A DNA stretch of 64,000 nt from Marinomonas communis (GCF_004363305.1 NZ_SNZA01000003.1:473832-537831); one strand, 5' to 3'; shown: positions 9,940 through 19,783, counted from the first letter of the stretch. Numbers and translations: made by a program. The notes: generated by a model not told the origin, from the letters alone.

Positions 9940-10134
9940 ATGAAGAACAATATTATTCCGTTTCCTAAGTTAGTGAATTCTGAAGAATGCACTAAGGAGA
10001 CAGATGTTCGAAACACGTCAGAACAGCAATTAGATGCTCTGCGGAATGCATTTGATGAAGCAAGGAAACAGTGGCCTCTTGAGCTTTCCGAGTTACCTGA
10101 ACAAAATCGTAAGTGCGCGCTCGCTCGTAAGTAA
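9940..10134 (+). CDS. Small hypothetical protein (64 aa)
   Basis: A 64-residue ORF beginning MKNNIIPFPKLVNSEE. An N-terminal 'IIPFP' segment is common in small uncharacterised proteobacterial proteins. The middle is a predicted charged helix (EQQLDALRNAFDEARKQWP). There is no signal peptide or membrane segment. A weak Shine-Dalgarno (AGAGAC) lies upstream. It stands 27 bp before a carrier-like gene on the same strand and could share its transcript. Function is unknown; the call rests on codon use, position and the recognisable N-terminus. Confidence 0.5.
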   Translation: MKNNIIPFPKLVNSEECTKETDVRNTSEQQLDALRNAFDEARKQWPLELSELPEQNRKCALARK

Positions 10135-10161
10135 AAATAATAATAGATCAAGGACGAAGCT

Positions 10162-11076
10162 GTGTTGGCTTTTCTGGTAAGGCATTCTTTAGTGGGCATG
10201 TTTGCCTGCGCACTGTTGGGTTTTCTTCTTCCCGATTTATCTAATGGCTTGTTTCCATTCCTTCCCTATGTATTGTTCACTTTGATGTTGTTGACGCTGG
10301 CGGGTATGCCAATGTCTCGACTGATTCAACGTTTATGCCAAACAGGGATATGGCTGTATGCGCTGCTCCACAGTGCTTTTTATATGGCGGTATTTTTTGC
10401 TCTATGTTGGTTGCTTGGTGCTTCAAAGGAGCTGACGCTGGCAGTGCTTGGTGTGGGGGCGACGGGCTCTTTGTTTGCCACCCCAGCTATTGTCCGCGCG
10501 TTGGGCTTTGATGCCCTTGAAGCCATGGCAATGACAATTGCTACAACATTGCTGCTGCCACTGGCTCTGTTTATTCCGATACATTTCTTTCCGTACGCTT
10601 CAGGAAGTTTGGACTTTGTGACCTACGGAATTAGGTTGTTGGTATTTATCGCAGGGCCGATCCTGATTTCTTATCTATTACATCGTTGTTTGCCGCAAGA
10701 GAAGCTGCAGCGTCTGCTACTTAAAATATCGCCATACACCATTCTATTGGTCTTTGCCTTTCCATTTGGACTGGTTGGAAGTTATCGCCTGCTTTGGGAT
10801 CAAAACATTAGTGAAGCATTGATGTTTTTGGGGATAGCAGTAGGGCTTGTCTCCTTCTTCTTTGTTGTTACTTTTTTCTGCTACCGACACCTAGGGGTCG
10901 ATATATCTCTAACCGCGGCAATTACATCGGGCAATCGAAATGTATTGCTAACCTACTCCATTGCTGGGATGTTGTTGGGGCCCGCTTTTCTGCCTTTAGC
11001 AGGGGCGATGCAGGTACCAACTTATCTTTTGCCTGTTATCACTAGGCGCCTGGCAAAATATCTAAATTCCCGTTAA
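10162..11076 (+). CDS. Carrier-like integral membrane protein (possible bile acid:Na+ symporter superfamily)
   Basis: A 304-residue, very hydrophobic protein with about 9-10 predicted membrane helices and short loops. The pattern of paired helices, plus a segment GSLFATPAIVRALG around residue 108 and TSGNRNVLLTYSIAGMLLG near 255, resembles the bile acid:sodium symporter/arsenite carrier superfamily. The second segment has a polar residue cluster inside a helix, as in crossover regions. Substrate cannot be told. The start is GTG at 10162, preceded by AAGGACG, a good Shine-Dalgarno. Family assignment is tentative; membrane localisation is firm. Confidence 0.6.
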   Translation: MLAFLVRHSLVGMFACALLGFLLPDLSNGLFPFLPYVLFTLMLLTLAGMPMSRLIQRLCQTGIWLYALLHSAFYMAVFFALCWLLGASKELTLAVLGVGATGSLFATPAIVRALGFDALEAMAMTIATTLLLPLALFIPIHFFPYASGSLDFVTYGIRLLVFIAGPILISYLLHRCLPQEKLQRLLLKISPYTILLVFAFPFGLVGSYRLLWDQNISEALMFLGIAVGLVSFFFVVTFFCYRHLGVDISLTAAITSGNRNVLLTYSIAGMLLGPAFLPLAGAMQVPTYLLPVITRRLAKYLNSR

Positions 11077-11206
11077 TAATTTAAGTGCTTACATGCAAAA
11101 CATCTAACCTTTGGCTACGCTTTTATTGGAAAGTGTACAAAATAGAATTTTGAAGTGAGTTTCAAGCATTAAGGTAATTAAAGCTTTGGATGTGCATGAG
11201 GGAATT

Positions 11207-12754
11207 ATGAGAAAGAATCTACCTGTTACCGATGTTGAAAGGCTTGTTCCTGAAGGTGTTCGCCTAATTTCGACAACAGATTTAAAGGGAAAGATTACCT
11301 ACTGTAACGATGCTTTTGTGGAAATTAGTGGTTTTGAATATTCAGAATTACTTGGTTCTCCACATAACCTAGTACGTCATCCTGATATGCCCCCGCAAGC
11401 CTTTGAGGTGATGTGGTCACATTTGAAAGCTGGTAAACCATGGATGGGGTTGGTTAAAAACCGAAGCAAGAATGGTGACTACTATTGGGTGGATGCTTAT
11501 GTGACGCCGATTACTGAAAATGGTCAGGTCATCGGGTATGAATCTGTTCGTTCTACGCCGGATAGGAAAGCGGTAGCCAGAGCTGAAAAGCTTTATGCGA
11601 ACATACGTGCTGGGCGTAAAACAATGTCGGTACCAACGGGGGGGATTGTCACAGCTACGGTTATCATGGCGTGGATAGTCTCCATTGTTATGTTTTTTAT
11701 GAGTAATCCTTACGCAGAATTTCCGGCTTTGTTGTCATCAATCGTTATGGTGATCTACTGTAGCGGTCAGCAGCGCCATATGCGTAAAAGTCTTGAAAAA
11801 TCTCTCAGTAATGCATTTTCTCATCCACTTGCGGCGCAAACATACTCTGATCACAATGCTGACCTTGCTAAGTTAGAGGTCGCGGTGAAGAGCCAGATGA
11901 TGCACTTGGATACTGTTTTAACGCGTATCGAAACAGAGTCTGAGTCTGTATTTAATAAGTCAGAACATGGTTTAAAGCAAACGCAAAGTGCGACCGAGAA
12001 GATAGAACGGCAACAGCATGAAACCCAAGAGGTTGCTGCGGCCATGCAAGAAATGACGACCACGGTGTCTGATGTTTCACAGCATGTACAAGAAACCGCT
12101 GACAGTGCTGAGTCGACGAAAAAATTGGCAATGCAAGGAAATCAAACCATTGGAGAAACAACGCAAGCCATTCAATCGTTGGCAGATTTGGTTGAGCAAA
12201 TTAGTTCGTCAGTGAGCCATTTATCTAAGCAATCTGAAAGCATTGCAGATGTCGCGGTAATGATTGATCAGATTGCTGAGCAAACGAACTTATTGGCTCT
12301 CAATGCTGCAATTGAGGCGGCCCGAGCTGGTGAACATGGTCGAGGCTTTGCAGTTGTGGCTGATGAGGTTCGTCAATTGGCGCAGCGGACGCAGGGTTCT
12401 ACAAAAGAAATACATGTCATCATTGAGCGCTTACGAAGCGGGGCTCAAGATGCTGTGAGTGTAGCAAGTGATGGCCGTGAAAGTGCTAACCAAGGGCTTC
12501 TGAAAATGTCTGAGGCGCAGCAATCGTTAACAACGATTGTGTCATCGGTCGCCAATATATCGGATATGGCCACGCAAATGGCGGCAGCGGTAGAAGAGCA
12601 GGCTCATGTCTCCGAAGATATAAATCAACAGCTTGTCCGAATTTCTAATTTAGCTGCGGCGAGTAAAGATGAGGCTGAAGAAGCAATGCAAAGTATGGTA
12701 ACACTACGTGGCGTCGCTTCGGACATGCACGAGCTGGTTGTGCGGTTTAAGTAA
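11207..12754 (+). CDS. Aer-like methyl-accepting chemotaxis protein with PAS domain
   Basis: A chemoreceptor with a cytoplasmic N-terminal PAS domain (about 15-125; segments [30 protein letters not shown] and [13 protein letters not shown]) like the FAD-binding PAS of the aerotaxis receptor Aer. Two closely spaced membrane helices (about 150-185) with almost no periplasmic part follow. The C-terminal signalling hairpin contains [20 protein letters not shown], the CheA/CheW contact tip. It probably senses redox or oxygen rather than an external ligand. The ATG at 11207, with GAGGGA just upstream, is preferred over a TTG at 11186. No chemotaxis kinase genes are adjacent. Confidence 0.92.
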   Translation: MRKNLPVTDVERLVPEGVRLISTTDLKGKITYCNDAFVEISGFEYSELLGSPHNLVRHPDMPPQAFEVMWSHLKAGKPWMGLVKNRSKNGDYYWVDAYVTPITENGQVIGYESVRSTPDRKAVARAEKLYANIRAGRKTMSVPTGGIVTATVIMAWIVSIVMFFMSNPYAEFPALLSSIVMVIYCSGQQRHMRKSLEKSLSNAFSHPLAAQTYSDHNADLAKLEVAVKSQMMHLDTVLTRIETESESVFNKSEHGLKQTQSATEKIERQQHETQEVAAAMQEMTTTVSDVSQHVQETADSAESTKKLAMQGNQTIGETTQAIQSLADLVEQISSSVSHLSKQSESIADVAVMIDQIAEQTNLLALNAAIEAARAGEHGRGFAVVADEVRQLAQRTQGSTKEIHVIIERLRSGAQDAVSVASDGRESANQGLLKMSEAQQSLTTIVSSVANISDMATQMAAAVEEQAHVSEDINQQLVRISNLAAASKDEAEEAMQSMVTLRGVASDMHELVVRFK

Positions 12755-12764
12755 GAATTGATAC

Positions 12765-12802
12765 AAACGAAAAGAGGGCATGGATATGCCCTCTTTTCGT
12801 TT
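12765..12802. terminator. Bidirectional intrinsic terminator (chemoreceptor / hemY)
   Basis: A perfect 17-bp stem (12765-12781 with 12786-12802) and a 4-base loop GGAT, GC-rich in the middle and with A/T tracts on both outer sides. It lies between two converging genes and can serve both strands. Confidence 0.9.
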
Positions 12803-12816
12803 AAAGCGATCGCTTC

Positions 12817-14049
12817 TTACTTGGGTAAAGGCAAAGCTTTCACCGATAAACTATCATTTTGGATGCGTTTTATAATCAGTGACTGGGCGATGTCCACGTC
12901 TCCCATAGCTTCTAGCAGAGCGCTTAGCTCGATAAGAGCTTCTGAGGAAGCATCATACTGTAAGGCCTTTTCGTAGTAATCACGGGCTTTCCCCCATAGT
13001 TGCAGGCGCTGACAAATACGACCAGTAGCCAGGTAGAGCGGCGCGCTTTCTGGGTGACGTCGTATCCAGGTTTCAGCATTAGCGAGAGACTTTTGCATCG
13101 ATACATTAGTGAGTTGGCCATAAACGGCAGCTAATGCATCAGACCAGTGATTGTTTAGGGAAGTTCTGATAAAGCTCTCAGCTTTCGTTTCATCGCCAAA
13201 CTCAATTAAGGTTGTGGCGTATAGAACTTGCATAGGCTCATCTTTGGCAACACTATCAAGTTTTTTCCAGATGCTTTGTAATTCATCCAGCAGAGCATGA
13301 GGATCTTGCCCCATTTTTTGGCGAAAGCGCAGTTTTTCAAGTTGTGCTAAAAAGGCGTTCACCTCAAGCTCTCTTAAATTGGATTCGTCAAAGATGCCTT
13401 GCTTCTTCAGGATAGGCGTTAGCTCCTGCAGGGCTTCCCAATCCTTAAGTTTAGTGTACACAGATACCAACATCTTAAGAGTTTGACGATGTTTTGGTTT
13501 CATGTTGTGTAGACGCTTAAGGGAAGCCAGTGCGCCCTCATAGTGTCCTTGTTTTAGCAGTAATTGGCTCTGTACAAAACTAATAGCGAATTCTGCATCA
13601 GGTGACGTTAGATGTGCTTTACGTAGAAGCTCTTTCGAGCGTTCGTGTTCCTCTTGCTCACTGGCCGCATAGGCCGCACCAATGTAGTTTAAAAGTGGAT
13701 ATGACACTTTGTTGGCAGAAGTCGTTAGCAGTTTTTCGGCTTTTCCCCAGTTACCACCGGCAAGCTCTAGCATTCCCTTGATCGTGGATTTTAGAGCCCG
13801 CTTATGAGACAAGGACCCGGTGAGCTTTGAAATAGATGAGTTCGGGTGAAGTAATATCCATATGAATTTTGCTGTCATCATAAGGGCAAAGTAACCGAGA
13901 ATGATCAACAGGAGCATAATCCATAGGCTCATTTCAATGGTGACACTTTTAAAGGAAATCATGACGTAGCCGGGGTCTTGTTTCATGATCAACCCTAGCG
14001 TGCCACCAATGAGTAGAACAATGATGATTGAAATCAGTGCTTTTCTCAT
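12817..14049 (-). CDS. hemY: HemY-family inner-membrane TPR protein of haem biosynthesis
   Basis: HemY proteins of this type are membrane-anchored TPR proteins, not the Bacillus protoporphyrinogen oxidase of the same name. The 410-residue product has two N-terminal membrane helices (about 5-22 and 40-65) and a long TPR-like helical domain (from about 85), as in E. coli HemY. The function is not biochemically settled; a scaffold or regulator of porphyrin enzymes is the usual proposal. It overlaps hemX by ATGA (14046-14049) and ends the hemC-hemD-hemX-hemY unit. Confidence 0.93.
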   Translation of the reverse strand: MRKALISIIIVLLIGGTLGLIMKQDPGYVMISFKSVTIEMSLWIMLLLIILGYFALMMTAKFIWILLHPNSSISKLTGSLSHKRALKSTIKGMLELAGGNWGKAEKLLTTSANKVSYPLLNYIGAAYAASEQEEHERSKELLRKAHLTSPDAEFAISFVQSQLLLKQGHYEGALASLKRLHNMKPKHRQTLKMLVSVYTKLKDWEALQELTPILKKQGIFDESNLRELEVNAFLAQLEKLRFRQKMGQDPHALLDELQSIWKKLDSVAKDEPMQVLYATTLIEFGDETKAESFIRTSLNNHWSDALAAVYGQLTNVSMQKSLANAETWIRRHPESAPLYLATGRICQRLQLWGKARDYYEKALQYDASSEALIELSALLEAMGDVDIAQSLIIKRIQNDSLSVKALPLPK

Positions 14050-15290
14050 AATGAAGCATCCTCTGTTGCACTAGTTGCTACCGCATCTGAGGTTTTATCT
14101 TCTTGATCTTGAGTAGCGGGAGTGGTGGGCTCATTATCTGAACGCTGCCAGTTTTGCATTAAGGATTTCATGGCCTGTAGCGACGCGCGTGGCATAGGCA
14201 CATCTGGATTAGGGTTCACCTGTTGCAGCGACGTTAATGTGGTCATGAAAGCAATGGTAGATTGAGCCGAGGTGTCAAAGTGTTGGTTTACTGCTTTAGC
14301 GATGCGCTCCAAAGACTTTTCATAGATCACCGGTTCACCTTTTAATAGCGCAACTTGAGCAACGTCTAGTTGCAACTGAATGCCTGTCACTAGTTCTTGA
14401 TACTCTGCTGGTGGAAGTAGTGGCTTAATTGGCTTTTGATCGTAGTTGATGACCACAAGGGATTTGATGCCCTGCCATGCTTCTTGAAGTAGCTGTTTTA
14501 TTGCTGAGCTGCTTGTTTGGTCTGGAGCAGCTTCAGCACTAGCTTGCTGAGCTAACCAAGCTTTTGATGGTTCACGCTGAGGTAATGTAGCGACTTGATC
14601 GTATAAAGCAGACAGTTGCAGGTAGCGGCCTTCTATATCAAATGAAGTCACTGATTTTAAGGCTTGAATATCTTGTGCAACCGCTTTACGAGTAGCGAAC
14701 ATAAGAGGGTCTTCAAGGCTCGCTAAAATCGTGTCTGCGTTACTGAGCAAAGAAATTGCGCTGCGGGTGTCTTTATCAAGCAAAAGACGCTGATTGGCTA
14801 GACGAATTAAATATTCAGCTTCTGCGAGTAACCAGTCATTTTTATCGGCATTGCTAAGTTTGTTGATCTTGCTAGAGATGTCAATCAAAGCTTGTTCTGT
14901 ATGAGATTGAAGTGCTTTGGCTTCTGCTTGAGTCGCTGTGACGGTATCGTTAATGTCTGAAATGCGACGGGTAAGTTGAGTGGTGTTTTCCACATTGCGG
15001 TCAATGCGGCTAAGTTGCTGCTCTAGGGCAACAACTTTGTTTTCCGTTGCAGTGATGGTGCTTTGGTGGTTATTTACAATGTGACTTTGATAATACTGCC
15101 AACCACTTAGACCAATCGCGATGACACCGACGAATAACGCAGCGGCCGGCAAGGTGTTAGAGGCTTTGCTCTCATTTTGAGGAGCGGGTTGGGTAGCGTT
15201 TGAAGTGTCCTCTTTGGGTGAATTCAAAGAGGATTCATCTGCACTGTTATCCGTGTTCTCCGTTAACGCCTTCTCGTTTTTATCAGTCAT
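14046..15290 (-). CDS. hemX: HemX-family membrane protein
   Basis: A 414-residue protein of the HemX family, often annotated as uroporphyrin-III C-methyltransferase although the methyltransferase fold is absent. It has an acidic, Ser/Thr/Asn-rich cytoplasmic N-terminus (1-48), one membrane helix (about 49-66, AAALFVGVIAIGLSGWQYY) and a periplasmic coiled coil (about 75-145). A helical domain containing NDWLLAEAEYLIRLANQRL, the most conserved HemX segment, follows. It lies 1 bp after hemD and overlaps hemY. Position and architecture make the call secure; the function is not. Confidence 0.93.
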   Translation of the reverse strand: MTDKNEKALTENTDNSADESSLNSPKEDTSNATQPAPQNESKASNTLPAAALFVGVIAIGLSGWQYYQSHIVNNHQSTITATENKVVALEQQLSRIDRNVENTTQLTRRISDINDTVTATQAEAKALQSHTEQALIDISSKINKLSNADKNDWLLAEAEYLIRLANQRLLLDKDTRSAISLLSNADTILASLEDPLMFATRKAVAQDIQALKSVTSFDIEGRYLQLSALYDQVATLPQREPSKAWLAQQASAEAAPDQTSSSAIKQLLQEAWQGIKSLVVINYDQKPIKPLLPPAEYQELVTGIQLQLDVAQVALLKGEPVIYEKSLERIAKAVNQHFDTSAQSTIAFMTTLTSLQQVNPNPDVPMPRASLQAMKSLMQNWQRSDNEPTTPATQDQEDKTSDAVATSATEDASL

Positions 15291-15291
15291 A

Positions 15292-16044
15292 TTATCGTCC
15301 TAAATGCTGTATCGTGGCGGCCATTAAACTTTGGTCGTCCGCACCTGTTGCATAAATCGCTTGTTGCCAACCTAGCGCTCTTGCTTGTTCTAAAACACGT
15401 TTACTTGGCACAAATAACGCTATCTCTTTTAATTCTGGTGCAAACCTTTCTACATGGTTATTTAGGTTTGCCAAACCTTCACCGCTTGTTGCCCATATTA
15501 CGTCAGGATGATCTAAGAATAAAAAAGTTTGTGCGGTATATTCTGGCGTATGTCGCTTATAGAGTTCTAGGTGGTCGACTATGGCGCCACGCTCCTCTAG
15601 CCCTTTGGCCAAGTCCGGCCTACCGCCGGTGCCTCTTACTATTAAAACCCGTTGATCACGCATTTTCGCAGGCTTTAACCATTCGAGCATAGCTTCGGTA
15701 TTGTTGCCTGGGTTACTCAAGGCTGGAATGTTCAGATCTTTGAGTGTCTGTGTGGTGCCTTGCCCAATACCCAGCCAATGCATGCCGACAGGTAACATAG
15801 GCCAGCATTCATCAATCAACTCTGCTGCCAATCTTGCTGCATTTTTGCTAACGAATATCACGAACTGATATAGGTCGAGGTTATAAAGCTGCGAGCGCAA
15901 TGCGGACAGTTCTGCATCGCTAGAAAGAGGTCGAATCTCTAGCATTGGCAAAGAGATTGGCGTGGCACCAAGCGCGGAAAGCGCTTGGCAGGTTTGAGTG
16001 TTTTCTGGTTCTGGTCGAGTGACCAAGACTTTAATACCTTGCAT
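15292..16044 (-). CDS. hemD: Uroporphyrinogen-III synthase
   Basis: Cyclises hydroxymethylbilane with inversion of ring D to give uroporphyrinogen III. The product begins MQGIKVLVTRPEPENT and contains VIFVSKNAARLAAE, MHWLGIGQGTTQTL and VLIVRGTGGRPDLAKGLEERGA, recognisable parts of this weakly conserved two-domain family. A TTG at 16059 is an alternative start, but ATG at 16044 gives 250 residues, the usual length. It follows hemC by 20 bp and precedes hemX by 1 bp, so hemC-hemD-hemX-hemY read as one operon. Confidence 0.95.
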   Translation of the reverse strand: MQGIKVLVTRPEPENTQTCQALSALGATPISLPMLEIRPLSSDAELSALRSQLYNLDLYQFVIFVSKNAARLAAELIDECWPMLPVGMHWLGIGQGTTQTLKDLNIPALSNPGNNTEAMLEWLKPAKMRDQRVLIVRGTGGRPDLAKGLEERGAIVDHLELYKRHTPEYTAQTFLFLDHPDVIWATSGEGLANLNNHVERFAPELKEIALFVPSKRVLEQARALGWQQAIYATGADDQSLMAATIQHLGR

Positions 16045-16064
16045 AATGGAGTCACCCAATTAGC

Positions 16065-16997
16065 TTAAACGTTAGGTTGGTATACTTCGTCTAGCAACGC
16101 CTGCGCACCATCAGCAAGTAGCTGTTCAGCTAATTGAATGCCTAATGCTTCCGCGTTGGCTTTATCACCACGAATCTCACCACGTACCATACGTTTACCA
16201 TCGGTGCTACCAACTAAGCCTCGAATAAAGAGCTCATCGCCTTCCAGTAGGGCGAAACAAGCGATCGGTGCTTGGCAACCGCCGTTAAGGCGCTTGTTTA
16301 CCGCTCGCTCCGCGATCACACGGTAAGCCGTTTCTTGGTGCTGTAATGGCGCAAGTAGTTTGATTAACTCTGCATCATCGCTTCGGCACTCGATGCCCAT
16401 AGCGCCTTGGCCGCCGGCTGGAAGTGAGAAGGTATCACTGATACGAGTTTTAATACGATCGGCCATCTCAAGACGAACAAGGCCTGCGGTCGCAAGGATA
16501 ATGGCGTCGTATTCACCCTCGTCCAGTTTACGTAAACGTGTATTCACGTTGCCGCGCAGGTTTTTAATCACTAGGTCTGGGCGGTGCATTTGCAGCTGGC
16601 AAGAGCGACGTAGGCTGGATGTGCCGACTACCGCACCTTGTGGCAGTTCTTCGATACTGTTGTAGGTATTGGAAACAAAAGCATCGGTTGGGTCTTCACG
16701 TTTACAGATAACGCTCAATCCTAGACCTTCAGGAAACTCCATTGGCACGTCTTTCATTGAGTGAACTGCAATGTCTGCTTCACCGTCTAGCAGTGCTTTT
16801 TCAAGCTCTTTAACGAACAGGCCTTTGCCGCCAATTTTAGAAAGGGGGGAGTCGAGAATTTGATCGCCTTTTGTGGTCATGCCCAATAGCTCAACGTTGA
16901 TCTCAGGGTAGAGCGCTTCCAGTGAGGCTTTTACATTGTTGGCTTGCCAAAGGGCCAGTTGGCTTTCACGGGTTGCAATGACGATTTTGTTTCTCAC
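16065..16997 (-). CDS. hemC: Porphobilinogen deaminase (hydroxymethylbilane synthase)
   Basis: Polymerises four porphobilinogens into hydroxymethylbilane. Motifs are [21 protein letters not shown] (catalytic Asp83), [16 protein letters not shown] and [13 protein letters not shown], whose Cys241 carries the dipyrromethane cofactor. An ATG at 17024 gives a nine-residue extension. The GTG at 16997 is better because AGGAGAG lies just upstream and the resulting 310 residues match the family. First gene of the hem cluster, divergent from argH as in Pseudomonas. Confidence 0.97.
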   Translation of the reverse strand: MRNKIVIATRESQLALWQANNVKASLEALYPEINVELLGMTTKGDQILDSPLSKIGGKGLFVKELEKALLDGEADIAVHSMKDVPMEFPEGLGLSVICKREDPTDAFVSNTYNSIEELPQGAVVGTSSLRRSCQLQMHRPDLVIKNLRGNVNTRLRKLDEGEYDAIILATAGLVRLEMADRIKTRISDTFSLPAGGQGAMGIECRSDDAELIKLLAPLQHQETAYRVIAERAVNKRLNGGCQAPIACFALLEGDELFIRGLVGSTDGKRMVRGEIRGDKANAEALGIQLAEQLLADGAQALLDEVYQPNV

Positions 16998-17084
16998 ATT
17001 CTCTCCTAGAGTGACATCAAACACAAAAATAACGATAAAATTTCGCTATATCATACTCCCTTGCCTGTTAAGCGTCATCCCAGA

Positions 17085-17100
17085 GCCCTTTATAAAGGGC
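17085..17100. promoter_or_regulatory. Perfect 16-bp palindrome in the hemC/argH intergenic region
   Basis: GCCCTTTATAAAGGGC is a perfect palindrome about 54 bp before the argH start and 87 bp from the hemC start. It contains TTTATAA, so it may overlap a -10 element or be an operator for a dimeric regulator. I do not recognise the regulator. Confidence 0.45.
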
Positions 17101-17153
17101 GCGTCATCAGGTAATCTTGCCGCAACATTGATCTCACACTGGGAAATGAAGAA

Positions 17154-18560
17154 ATGACTGATACCAACAAAACCACTAACCAGCAATGGGGTGGCCGTTT
17201 TTCTGAGCCTGTTGATGCGTTTGTCGCACGTTTTACCGCATCGGTTGAATTTGACCAGCGTATGGCGAAACAGGATATTCAAGGTTCGATCGCACACGCA
17301 ACGATGCTTGCGAAAGTGGGCGTATTGACAGACGAAGAACGCGACCAGATCATCCAAGGCTTAACGGAAATCGAGCAAGAGATCGCTCGTGGTGAGTTTG
17401 AATGGTCAGTTGAGCTAGAAGATGTGCACATGAACATCGAAGCACGTCTAACGCAAAAGATTGGTATCACAGGTAAGAAACTGCACACAGGTCGTTCTCG
17501 TAATGACCAAGTGGCAACAGACATTCGTCTGTACATGCGTGACGAAATCGACTTCTTGTTAGAAGAAGTGACACGCCTACAACAAGGTATCTTGTCTCTT
17601 GCTGAACGCAACACAGACACCATTATGCCGGGCTTTACTCACCTGCAAACGGCTCAGCCAGTGACGTTCGGTCATCACTTAATGGCGTGGTACGAAATGG
17701 CGCAACGTGACTACGAGCGTCTTGCTGACTGCCGTAAACGTGTGAACATCCTACCACTAGGTGCTGCGGCGTTAGCCGGTACGACTTACCCGATTGACCG
17801 TAACATGACCGCGGACCTACTAGGTTTTGAGCGTCCAACTTACAACTCTTTAGACTCTGTAAGTGACCGTGACTTCGCGATTGAATTCACATCAGCGGCA
17901 TCGATCACCATGATGCACTTGTCTCGTTGGGCAGAAGAACTAGTCATGTGGGCTTCGGCGCAATTTAACTTCATTTTCCTACCTGATCGCTTCTGTACTG
18001 GCTCTTCGATTATGCCGCAGAAGAAAAACCCAGACGTACCAGAACTAGTGCGTGGTAAAACAGGTCGTGTATACGGTCACCTAATGGGCCTTCTGACCCT
18101 GATGAAGTCTCAATGTTTGGCTTACAACAAAGACAACCAAGAAGACAAAGAGCCGCTGTTTGATACGGTGGACACGCTGCGTGGTTCTCTGCGCTCTTTT
18201 GCAGACATGATTCCTGCGATTGAAGCTCGAGGCGAATACATGTACGAAGCGGCGCGTCGTGGTTTTAGTACTGCAACTGACTTGGCGGACTACCTTGTGC
18301 GTAAAGGTGTTGCCTTCCGTGATGCTCATGAAATTGTGGGTAAAGCCGTTGGTTTTGGTGTGAAGGAAGGCCGTGATTTGTCTGAAATGACTTTAGAAGA
18401 GTTACAGGGCTTCGGTGATATGATCGAACAAGATGTGTTTGAAGTGCTAACACTGGAAGGTTCGGTAGCAGCCCGTGATCACATTGGCGGTACAGCGCCA
18501 GCACAAGTAAAAGCAGCGATTGAACGTGCCAAAGCAGAACTGGCTGAGAGATTGAAATAA
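17154..18560 (+). CDS. argH: Argininosuccinate lyase
   Basis: Splits argininosuccinate into arginine and fumarate, the last step of arginine synthesis. The 468-residue product belongs to the fumarase/aspartase superfamily. It starts with [20 protein letters not shown] and has [11 protein letters not shown], the catalytic-His segment [18 protein letters not shown], and the signature [12 protein letters not shown] (about 282-293) with the flexible-loop catalytic Ser. Codon usage is strongly biased, suggesting high expression. It is single-gene, with its own terminator. Confidence 0.98.
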   Translation: MTDTNKTTNQQWGGRFSEPVDAFVARFTASVEFDQRMAKQDIQGSIAHATMLAKVGVLTDEERDQIIQGLTEIEQEIARGEFEWSVELEDVHMNIEARLTQKIGITGKKLHTGRSRNDQVATDIRLYMRDEIDFLLEEVTRLQQGILSLAERNTDTIMPGFTHLQTAQPVTFGHHLMAWYEMAQRDYERLADCRKRVNILPLGAAALAGTTYPIDRNMTADLLGFERPTYNSLDSVSDRDFAIEFTSAASITMMHLSRWAEELVMWASAQFNFIFLPDRFCTGSSIMPQKKNPDVPELVRGKTGRVYGHLMGLLTLMKSQCLAYNKDNQEDKEPLFDTVDTLRGSLRSFADMIPAIEARGEYMYEAARRGFSTATDLADYLVRKGVAFRDAHEIVGKAVGFGVKEGRDLSEMTLEELQGFGDMIEQDVFEVLTLEGSVAARDHIGGTAPAQVKAAIERAKAELAERLK

Positions 18561-18584
18561 TAATCAGCCGTTTGTAATGCTTCG

Positions 18585-18616
18585 AAAGCCCCTAGCAATG
18601 CTCAGGGGCTTTTTTA
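18585..18616 (+). terminator. Intrinsic terminator after argH
   Basis: Stem AAAGCCCCT (18585-18593) with AGGGGCTTT (18604-18612), extended by an inner AGC/GCT pair, followed by a T-run to 18615. Confidence 0.88.
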
Positions 18617-18640
18617 TTAGCTCTTAATATAAGTGGGAGG

Positions 18641-19480
18641 TTACTCAGCAGGGCCAAAGGGTAGGCCTTGAAACACATCACTGCGCAGAATGTCTGTCGT
18701 GATGTTGAGCTCAAATCGAAAGACCTCTTTCTGTCCCGAACACCCCGATAGCACAATCTGCCATGCGTCCATGCTACCAGGTTCAGGCATTTTCCAGCAT
18801 AGCCCCTTTATATTGACGTATTTAGTACCGTCTGCATCTTCTGTGATCGGATACTCTGTTTCTTCGACGATACCTTTTGAGTATTCCTCTTGTACGCGTT
18901 TAGCTTGGCGAACGGCTTGTCGAAACTTTGGCGAGAAAGCGTCTTTGCTAGGGTCGACTTTAGGGCGACTGGCCTCTAAAGGGCCGATATCGAGAAGACT
19001 TTTGTTTTTCCAGTTTTGTTCAGAGTAACGCTCCGATTCAGTGACGTCATAGATATCTTTAAGCGTAATCGGCTGTGCTGCGATAGGGCGTTCTTGCTCT
19101 GCACTAGAGATATCCTGAGTGTTATCAATACCCACCTCAGTAGGTGATACTGCCGTGCTTGGTTGCTCGATCTTATCGGTTGCAGCTTGTATCTCTTCTG
19201 CGGGCTTAATGGGAGCGTTAGTTTGGATTTGTGTGGCTTCTTGAGGCGCAGCCACTTGCTCGTCTGAGTCTGTCTCAAAAGGAGGAGGGGCGGATTTATC
19301 CGATGGCAACAAAGAAACTTCTAGGTAATGAGCTGGTGTTAACTTCGGCAGAGCTTGATGCCAAGGTTCATCTTCTAACCAAACAAACACAATCGCATGC
19401 AAACTTAATGCTGCAAGCAATGCAAATACCCATGGTTTGAGCAGGCGTTTCATTATTTGGTCCAAAGCTTTGGTCGACAT
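18641..19480 (-). CDS. TonB-like anchored periplasmic protein of unknown function
   Basis: A protein of about 279 residues with a short cytoplasmic N-terminus and one membrane helix (WVFALLAALSLHAIVFVWL, about 17-35; the 'SLHA' pattern resembles TonB/TolA anchors). A 100-residue Pro/Gln/Thr/Glu-rich linker with net negative charge follows. The C-terminal folded part (about 165-279) has two cysteines, in GLCWKMP and LSGCSGQ, that could form a disulfide. That domain is not recognisably the TonB domain. The ATG at 19480 (AAAGG upstream) is preferred over 19570; 19453 is also possible. It sits alone, convergent with argH. Function unknown. Confidence 0.7.
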   Translation of the reverse strand: MSTKALDQIMKRLLKPWVFALLAALSLHAIVFVWLEDEPWHQALPKLTPAHYLEVSLLPSDKSAPPPFETDSDEQVAAPQEATQIQTNAPIKPAEEIQAATDKIEQPSTAVSPTEVGIDNTQDISSAEQERPIAAQPITLKDIYDVTESERYSEQNWKNKSLLDIGPLEASRPKVDPSKDAFSPKFRQAVRQAKRVQEEYSKGIVEETEYPITEDADGTKYVNIKGLCWKMPEPGSMDAWQIVLSGCSGQKEVFRFELNITTDILRSDVFQGLPFGPAE

Positions 19481-19634
19481 TAACCTTTGAAAACAATGTG
19501 TTTTCCAAGGCGTAACTATAGCAAATCGCTTGGTTTTGAACACATCTGAAAAGTAAAGATTTTCCAGCAAAATAGTCAGTGGGGGTGTGAATAAAATAGG
19601 GGATCAGTATACTGTCAACAAATTGTATTAATGG

Positions 19635-19772
19635 ATGGTTGTAACTGTGTCTAAGCCTATTTTGTTGTTGATTACCACACTGATTTTAACTGGGTGTGGC
19701 AACAAAGGTGCCTTGTACTTGCCTCAACAAGCTTTGCCTAACGATATGGTCACCACAACTGTCAAAGATTGA
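19635..19772 (+). CDS. lptM: Small LptM/YifL-type lipoprotein
   Basis: A 45-residue lipoprotein. The reading is MVVTVSKPILLLITT, then LILTGCGNKGALYLPQQ, ending at TGA 19772. The lipobox LTGC followed by GNKGALYLP is the signature of LptM (YifL/LppL), which in E. coli binds the LptD/LptE translocon and helps LptD disulfide maturation. A GTG at codon 5 (19647) is an alternative start. It sits just before lysA-dapF, the conserved position in Pseudomonas (lppL) and Enterobacteria. The stop lies 11 bases before the preferred lysA start. Confidence 0.85.
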   Translation: MVVTVSKPILLLITTLILTGCGNKGALYLPQQALPNDMVTTTVKD

Positions 19773-19783
19773 GGAATACCCCC

